Source: Patescibacteria group bacterium (GTDB lineage Bacteria; Patescibacteriota; Minisyncoccia; Minisyncoccales; CG1-02-41-26). Taken from it: a stretch of 7,331 bases of DNA. Below are positions 1 to 5,800 of the stretch, in pieces. The DNA is taken from the NCBI GenBank assembly GCA_020724125.1, contig DYHM01000015.1, positions 1 through 7,331 of the forward strand, in the 5' to 3' direction. Made by a program: the position numbers and the translations under genes. The notes below the pieces were generated by a model that was given only the letters and a program-made list of their open reading frames with translations, ran no database searches and was not told the origin of the DNA. Position 1 is the stretch's first letter. Each line of letters opens with the position of its first letter.

Positions 1-1
1 T

Positions 2-649
2 ATGCTTTCTTCGCAGCAATTTTTAGAAATAGAGGATATTAGGGAGGGGATGGTAATTTTAAAAAACAAAGCCCTGCGGGGAATTCTTTTGGTTTCTTCG
101 GTAAATTTTGATTTGAAATCAGAAGACGAACAAAAAGCGATTATTTATCAATTTCAGGGATTTTTAAATTCCCTTGATTTTTCCTGTCAAATTGTCGTTG
201 TTTCGCGTCGGCTCAACATCACTGGTTATTTTGATAAACTAAAAGAATTGGAAAAAAAACAAGAAAATGAACTTTTAAAGATCCAAACCGCTGAATACCG
301 CAAATTTATTGAGGGATTGATAACCGAGGGAATGATTATGACTAAAGAATTTTTAGTTGTTGTTCCTTTTAGCGTTGGCGAGGCAATGGGCGTGGTTGGG
401 GTTAGCAGCGGCATTTTTAAAAAATTGTTAGGCAAAAAAGAACCCGGTTTAAGCGAAGAAATTTTTCAAAGATGCCGGGAACAGCTTTGGCAAAGAATGG
501 AGTTCGTGGCAATCTGTTTGAGAAGATGCGGATTAATGTCCGTGCCCCTAACGACCCCGGAGTTGATTGAACTTTTTTGGAGTCTTTATCATCCCCAAGA
601 GGCGGAATATGGGTATTATCCGGAGATTTTACCGGAACTGATTAAATAA
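2..649 (+). CDS. VirB4 N-terminal domain as a separate protein (TraC-like), type IV secretion
   Basis: This 215-residue soluble protein matches the N-terminal part of VirB4/TraC-type ATPases of type IV secretion systems, in the form I recognise from Patescibacteria. The family-like stretch runs from residue 7 (FLEIEDIREGMVILKN) through 'LRGILLVSSVNF' and 'IYQFQGFLNSLDF' near residues 25-60. A charged helix (about 77-103) follows, then a 'FLVVVPF' strand near 117-123. There is no Walker motif, so it should not hydrolyse ATP by itself. It probably forms the N-terminal domain that contacts the membrane complex, acting with the downstream ATPase at the cytoplasmic membrane. The ATG at position 2 gives a natural family start, so the gene is probably complete, but only one base upstream is visible and its ribosome binding site cannot be judged. 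It ends in TAA three bases before the next ATG, in the same frame. The family call is by eye. Confidence 0.8.
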   Translation: MLSSQQFLEIEDIREGMVILKNKALRGILLVSSVNFDLKSEDEQKAIIYQFQGFLNSLDFSCQIVVVSRRLNITGYFDKLKELEKKQENELLKIQTAEYRKFIEGLITEGMIMTKEFLVVVPFSVGEAMGVVGVSSGIFKKLLGKKEPGLSEEIFQRCREQLWQRMEFVAICLRRCGLMSVPLTTPELIELFWSLYHPQEAEYGYYPEILPELIK

Positions 650-652
650 AAT

Positions 653-2443
653 ATGGAACTTCCTTTTTTAAAGAAAAAAGAATCAATTGAGGAATTAGAA
701 ATTAGTCCCGAAAGGATTCGGGCGATAGACATTATCGCTTCTCCTTCCGCGGAAATAACCGAGGGTTATTTGAAATTGGGAGAAAGATATTCCAAGACCT
801 TTTTTATCTTTTCTTATCCGCGTTATCTCTCGGCTGGCTGGATGTCGCCTGTTATTAATTTGAGTCAACCCCTGGATGTCTCTTTTCATATTCATCCCAT
901 AGACACCAAAAAAATTTTAAGACAACTTCGGAAAAAACTAACCGAGGTTCAAGCCGAATTAATGGAAAGAACCGAAAAGGGACTCATTCGCGACCCCACC
1001 CTGGAAACGGCCTATAAAGATATTGAGAAATTAAGAGATGATTTACAAACGGTCCAGGAGAGGGTTTTTCGCTTGGGCGTTTATATTACTATTTACGCCG
1101 ACAGTAAAAAAGAATTAAAAGACTTGGAAATCAGATTGAGGTCGATATTTGAGCCGAGATTGATTTATATCAAGCCTGCTTTATTAAGACAAAAAGAAGG
1201 CTTCACCTCAACCCTTCCTTATAATTTTGACCAGATTTTGGTTCATACCCCAATGAACACAGAACCCCTTTCAAGTATTTTTCCTTTTGTTTCGCCGGAT
1301 TTAAGCGCTAATGAAGGAATTTTGTACGGCTTAAACAAACACAATAGTTCTTTGGTTTTATTTGACCGTTTTAGTTTAGAAACAGCCAATGCCTGCATTT
1401 TCGGCAAGGCGGGAAGCGGAAAAAGTTTTTTCTGCAAGTTAGAAATTTTAAGATATCTAATGCAAGGAATAGATTGTATTATTATTGACCCGGAAAACGA
1501 ATATCAGTGGCTCGTCGAAGCGGTTGGTGGTTCTTTTTTTAAAATTTCTTTAACCTCGCCTCATCACTTAAATCCCTTTGATTTACCAGCGCCCCAAGAA
1601 GATGAAGAACCAAAAGATGTTTTAAGAGCAAACGCCATAAACTTAGTTGGTCTGTTTAGAATAATGTTGGGCGGTTTGACTCCCCAGGAAGACGCGATTA
1701 TGGACCGCGCCATTACCGAGACCTACGCGGCTCGGGATATTACTGTTGACTCCGACCCCGTCGCCTGGAAAGAAAATACTCCATTAATGTCGGACTTTCA
1801 ATCTGTTTTAGAAGGAATGGAAGGCGCTGAATCCCTGGTTGACCGAATCCGAAAGTTTACCACTGGCAGTTATGGTCAATTTTTTAACAATCCTTCCAAT
1901 GTGGCGATGGATAAAGGTTTAATTGTGTTTGGAATTCGGGATATGGAAGAAGAATTAAGACCAATGGCGATGTTTCTTATTTTGAGATATATTTGGAATA
2001 GCATAAGGATAAGACTAAAAAAGAGAATTCTTTTGGTTGACGAAGCTTGGTGGATAATGCAACACGAAGATGGCGCCTCTTTTCTTTATGGCATTTGCAA
2101 GCGTTCCCGGAAATACTGGTTAGGCGTTACCACTATTACCCAGGATGTTAATGATTTTATGAAATCAAGTTATGGTCAGCCGATTATTACTAATTCCAGC
2201 ATTCAGGTTTTATTGAAACAATCGTCAGCCACTATCGATATCGTTCAAAAAATTTTCAATTTAACCGATGAAGAAAAATATATTTTACTGGAATCCGACA
2301 TTGGCGAGGCGGTTTTTGTGGCTGGCAAAAAAAGAGTTGCTTTAAAATCGATCGCTTCTTACGCTGAAGACCAGATTATCACCAGCGCGCCCGAAGAAGT
2401 CAAAAAAATAAAAGAAGCGAAAAAGAGAATGGTAATAAAATAA
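653..2443 (+). CDS. virB4: VirB4-family type IV secretion ATPase (catalytic part)
   Basis: This is the ATPase that powers assembly and substrate transfer in type IV secretion systems; it is expected at the inner face of the cytoplasmic membrane. Residues 45-85 ('FFIFSYPRYLSAGW', 'SFHIHP') and a charged coiled-coil-like helix (about 86-137) belong to the end of the VirB4 N-terminal domain. 'PLSSIFPFVSPDL' (205-217) precedes the RecA-like domain. Walker A is GKAGSGKS (251-258) with K257, followed by 'DPENEY' (279-284). Walker B is ILLVDEAWW (459-467) with D463 and E464, and the TQD motif is at 496-498. All key residues are present. At 596 residues it is shorter than a full VirB4 (about 800) because the first part is encoded separately upstream; together they make 811 residues. 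ATG 653 is the earliest possible start, since the in-frame TAA lies at 647-649. No Shine-Dalgarno lies at normal spacing, so translational coupling to the upstream gene is likely. Confidence 0.95.
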   Translation: MELPFLKKKESIEELEISPERIRAIDIIASPSAEITEGYLKLGERYSKTFFIFSYPRYLSAGWMSPVINLSQPLDVSFHIHPIDTKKILRQLRKKLTEVQAELMERTEKGLIRDPTLETAYKDIEKLRDDLQTVQERVFRLGVYITIYADSKKELKDLEIRLRSIFEPRLIYIKPALLRQKEGFTSTLPYNFDQILVHTPMNTEPLSSIFPFVSPDLSANEGILYGLNKHNSSLVLFDRFSLETANACIFGKAGSGKSFFCKLEILRYLMQGIDCIIIDPENEYQWLVEAVGGSFFKISLTSPHHLNPFDLPAPQEDEEPKDVLRANAINLVGLFRIMLGGLTPQEDAIMDRAITETYAARDITVDSDPVAWKENTPLMSDFQSVLEGMEGAESLVDRIRKFTTGSYGQFFNNPSNVAMDKGLIVFGIRDMEEELRPMAMFLILRYIWNSIRIRLKKRILLVDEAWWIMQHEDGASFLYGICKRSRKYWLGVTTITQDVNDFMKSSYGQPIITNSSIQVLLKQSSATIDIVQKIFNLTDEEKYILLESDIGEAVFVAGKKRVALKSIASYAEDQIITSAPEEVKKIKEAKKRMVIK

Positions 2444-2457
2444 TGCCTAATGCCTAA
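2441..2457. repeat. TAATGCC heptamer repeat overlapping the virB4 stop
   Basis: TAATGCC occurs twice in tandem at 2441-2447 and 2448-2454, followed by a decayed unit TAATCAA. The first TAA is the virB4 stop codon, so the repeat tract begins exactly where the coding sequence ends. Confidence 0.75.
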
Positions 2458-2476
2458 TCAATGTCATAATAAAAAT

Positions 2477-2528
2477 TCAAAATGCAAATCTCAAAATGCA
2501 AAATGAAAATGTAAAATTCAAAATGCAA
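2477..2528. repeat. Three copies of TCAAAATGCAA
   Basis: The 11-mer TCAAAATGCAA is present at 2477-2487, 2491-2501 and 2518-2528. The copies are irregularly spaced and separated by degenerate relatives of the same word. Confidence 0.75.
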
Positions 2529-2533
2529 GTTGA

Positions 2534-2554
2534 TAAATCCTAAATCCTAAATCC
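2534..2554. repeat. TAAATCC heptamer, three perfect tandem copies
   Basis: TAAATCC is repeated at 2534-2540, 2541-2547 and 2548-2554. A decayed continuation (TAAACAAATCC) runs to 2565. Confidence 0.85.
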
Positions 2555-2586
2555 TAAACAAATCCAAAATCCCAAATTCCAATAAT

Positions 2587-2604
2587 CAAAACTCGTTTGT
2601 TTTG
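2587..2604. repeat. Small hairpin near the centre of the spacer
   Basis: CAAAAC (2587-2592) and GTTTTG (2599-2604) are exact reverse complements around the loop TCGTTT. This is close to the axis of the larger imperfect inverted repeat. It is too weak and too short to be called a terminator. Confidence 0.5.
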
Positions 2605-2653
2605 AATTTAGAATTTTGAATTTCGAATGAATTTTGAATTTAGAATTTTGAAT
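2600..2653. repeat. 22-nt direct repeat, two exact copies
   Basis: The copies at 2600-2621 and 2632-2653 are identical over 22 nt and start 32 nt apart. The shared sequence begins TTTTGAATTTAGAA and is itself built of smaller TTTTGAAT units. Confidence 0.85.
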
Positions 2654-2679
2654 GAATTTCAAATTTTGAATTTTCGAAT

Positions 2680-2700
2680 TTTTGAAATTTAGTTTCAAAA
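2680..2700. repeat. Perfect 8-bp AT-rich inverted repeat
   Basis: TTTTGAAA (2680-2687) and TTTCAAAA (2693-2700) pair exactly around the 5-nt loop TTTAG. With one G-C pair per arm it would be weak as an RNA hairpin, and no T-run follows, so a terminator role is doubtful. It could be a protein-binding palindrome. Confidence 0.45.
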
Positions 2701-2728
2701 TTAAATCATTAAAAATTGAGATTTATTT

Positions 2729-2749
2729 AAAAATTAAAAATTAAAAATT
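2729..2749. repeat. AAAAATT heptamer, three tandem copies in front of the giant gene
   Basis: AAAAATT is repeated at 2729-2735, 2736-2742 and 2743-2749, ending five bases before ATG 2755. The tract occupies the place where a Shine-Dalgarno would be. It leaves an unstructured, A-rich leader, which may itself favour translation initiation. Confidence 0.85.
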
Positions 2750-2754
2750 ATAAG

Positions 2755-2832
2755 ATGTCTTTTAAATTAAAACTTTTCTTTTTCTCCATTGTTTTTATTG
2801 CTTTATTATCTCAGTTTTCTTTGGCTTTTGCT
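2755..2832 (+). other. Signal peptide of the giant protein
   Basis: Residues 1-26 show Lys at 4 and 6, a hydrophobic core from 7 to 18, and the small-residue motif A24-F25-A26 before L27-E28. This is a standard Sec signal with probable cleavage after A26. An uncleaved anchor is possible but less likely given the AxA site. Confidence 0.8.
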
Positions 2833-5800
2833 TTGGAAATAAGATACCCCGCCATTCCCGGCGCTGTCAGTCCTGAAAAGATTCAAGCATTGCCTCAGGG
2901 CGAACGGCTCCCTCTTTATTTGAATTATTATGTTCGGTTGTTTTTTATCCTTGCCATTGGTTTGGTTGCGACTTTAATAATTTACGGCGGGATTCTTTAT
3001 GTTTTTTCCGGGGCCAGACCAAACTTAGCCTTGGCGGCCCGGGAAAGAATAAATCAGGGTCTTTTGGGACTTTTTATTCTTGTTTCTTCTTATGTGATTT
3101 TAGGATTGATTAATCCTGAATTTTTAGTTTTTAAAATTAGAAAACCCTTGCCTCCGGCAAAAGCTGTTCTTCTGCCTGAAACTCCCGAAAAAAAAACAAC
3201 CACCCATCTCCAAATACCAATTGGCGCTTTAGTGGATGAAGTACTCGATAAAACCACAGAACTCGTTGTTTACCACATGCCCGAGGAAATCAGAAAAGAA
3301 TATGAAAGAGGATCAATGCCTATAGGGGAAATATCTTTGGATGTTTCTTCGCAAAAAATTATTAATTTAATTAAAAACTACGAAGGTCATAAGGTTCCGG
3401 AAATCGCCAAGCCGCTTTTAGATATTCTTTTTTATTTAGAAAGCGTTAATGACAAGATTGGAAAAATAATGCAAAAGTTTGAGGAATGTCAGTGTGGAAA
3501 ATCTCATTATTATGTTAAAGGAGCGGAACGTATGAAATCCGAATGTATTCCCGGGAAAGAGTGTTTGAGTGAAAAAGAAACGTGTCGAGATTACTATGCA
3601 ACATCATCTCCTAATGATATAGCAGAACTTAAAAAAATAGCAAAAGACGATGATTTGTGTTTGGTTCAAATAGATGAAAAGGGAAATGTTGTCAGACAAG
3701 GAGATTTTCCTATTTGTCTTTTTACCTGCGAAAACAGATGTAAGGATTGCGGCACCAGCGACGATTGTCAAAAAGCTATTGTCAAAATAAAGGAGTATCG
3801 ACGAGACATTCAAATGGGTCTTAGTCAGATAGAAACTTTAAAAACCCAGCTTAATATTGAACAGATTGAATTACTTAGTGATTTTTTAGCCAATCAATCC
3901 GGCGAATTTTTAATTCAACATTTAATTAAAGGTTATAGTTTTCAGGAAGATTTTAACTATGAAGAAGCAAGAATAAAAAATCTTGGTTACGAACCTAATT
4001 TCGAAATTCCCGCTCTTTTTCCCAAAAACATTCCAGACATTGAATTAAGTCCGGCCGCGCCCGATCCTTTAACTTTTTATACTCCGGTGGATGGAGATAT
4101 TTTTCCTCCTGATTGGATCGAAGACAACCAAAGGGTTTATGAAGAAAGCAAGAGATTCAGTCTTTTTGCTGTTTTAGCCCGTTTATCTTTGGAAGAATTA
4201 AAAAATATTTTGGGTCAATGTTTCACAATGGCTTTTGGCTCGGCTGGTTTTAAAATAGCCGACGAAGCAATTAATAAAATTATTGACCAGGCGTTTAAAG
4301 AGGGATTGTCTTCTTTTTTAAGCGACGAACTTGCCAGACACAGCGATGAGTTTGACGCGGCGTTTGAAGCGGAACTGAGAAAAGGAGTTGAGAAAAAAGG
4401 AAGGGAAAAATTTAACGCGAAATGTTTAGAAGACGAGGAGATGAAAAAATGTTGCGAGAAAAAAGGTTTGATTGTTAATACAGCCCAAGAGTGTAAAAAC
4501 AATTACCCTGTGATTTATCAACAATGCGAAAAAGAATGCGAAGAAAACACAAAAAAAATGGCAAAGGGTTTGTCGCGACTTTTAATGGATATTTTATTAG
4601 TTCCGATTAGAGAACATTTACCAGCCGCGATTCAAGATATTTTGAGCCGCGAGTTAAAAGATGTGATTTTTAATCCGGAAACCCAATTATTCCTAAACAA
4701 AGATTTAATTGATTATCTTAATGAACCTCTAAATGCTCTTCTAACTACCAAAATTAAAGATTTGTCTCTAGGTTTAAGAAGATTTTTAGACAAAGAGCTT
4801 GTTAATTTTCTACCCAAACAATTAAGCGGTCTTCTTCATGGCATAGATAGTCTTTTACGAGATAGCGTTACCTCTTTAAAAGAAAAAATACCGCAAAAAG
4901 CAGCGGCATTTGCTAAGAAATTGGAGACGCAATTAGATAAAACCGCTGAAGAATTAATTAAGAAATTACCCGGGGAAACCAATGTAGAAAATCTTGAAGA
5001 AAAAGATTGTTGTAGTATGAGTAAGGGGCAAGAATTAGGATTGGAATTATTTCCTTATTATTATTTTGACGACGATGTTGGCGGTGGAAGCGGAGGAAAG
5101 GGAAAATGTCTTAAAACGACCATAAATGCAGTTAATCATAAATATCGCAATGATATGTTTTTTCGTTGCGGTCCTAATTATAAGCTGCGGGCGATTCATA
5201 AAGAGGACATATGCGAAAAACTTAGTGGTACTTGGGACGCAAGCACAACAGGCACTTATGAGAATACAGGTTTTTGCAAAGGCAGCGGCACAGAAATTCC
5301 TCATAAAGATAGCGCCGAGTTTCTTAACTTTAAAAGATGGAGTAAAAATTTTGGTCAGAGTATTTTTAACGCTCTTCTTAATTTGCCCCAGCAGTTTTTT
5401 ATGGCCTTGTATCAGACCACTAAACATATCGCTATCCAATATGCCAAGGTTTGGGTTGAGGATGAAATAATTATTCCCTTTAAGCCCTATTTAGAAAAAC
5501 TCCAAAAATTCCAAAAGGGTTTCCATGAAACCTTAACAACCACAGTGGGCCAAGCAGTGGGCGCTCAACAAGTTGAAAAAATTATGGAAAAAGATATTGA
5601 CCAGATTTTAAAAGATATTTGCGAAGGATTTATAGGGAAAGATTTAACAAACTGGCAAAAAAAGTGTAAAGAGCTTGAAGATAGGGAATATAATATAGAA
5701 ATAAAAATAGGACCAATAAAGAAAAAAATAAAAGTTTCTGAAAATAAAGATATAAGACAAAGACAATGTGAATACGTTTGCAGCGCTTATGGAATATTAC

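Larger units (their letters stand above)
2444..2754. repeat. Non-coding spacer made of short AT-rich direct and inverted repeats
   Basis: This 311-bp spacer holds no gene. Its left part is rich in words such as TTCAAAATGC and its right part in their reverse complements, such as GAATTTTGAA, so the whole forms a long imperfect inverted repeat centred near 2595. It also contains several separate 7-nt tandem repeats. Spacers of this style recur between genes in Patescibacterial genomes. The promoter of the downstream gene presumably lies here, but the composition is so AT-rich that no single -35/-10 pair stands out. No GC-rich terminator is visible. Confidence 0.75.

Noticed and set aside
2587..2700. 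Rho-independent terminator after virB4
   Set aside because: The hairpins are almost entirely A-T pairs and lack a following T-run, so they do not fit a classical terminator.
2534..2749. CRISPR-like array
   Set aside because: The repeats are 7-22 nt of low complexity, without uniform repeat length or unique spacers, and no cas gene is nearby.
2682..2754. Sigma-70-type promoter for the giant gene (TTGAAA at 2682, TTGAGA at 2716, TATAAG at 2749)
   Set aside because: No pair has both good boxes and 16-18 nt spacing; TATAAG abuts the ATG. In such AT-rich sequence these matches are expected by chance.
4215..4502. Minus-strand 95-codon frame (also 3604-3813, 5630-5854, 226-435, 695-895, 1243-1437)
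   Set aside because: All are antisense to well-supported genes, with Ser/Phe/Leu-rich translations typical of reverse-complemented Lys/Glu codons.
5047..5439. Minus-strand 130-codon open frame
   Set aside because: It is antisense to the giant gene, with no recognisable motif. Its length is unremarkable for a shadow frame in this composition.
5126..5470. Plus-strand 114-codon frame overlapping the giant gene
   Set aside because: It lies wholly inside the 1525-codon frame, has no family resemblance, and its hydrophobic look comes from out-of-frame AT-rich codons.
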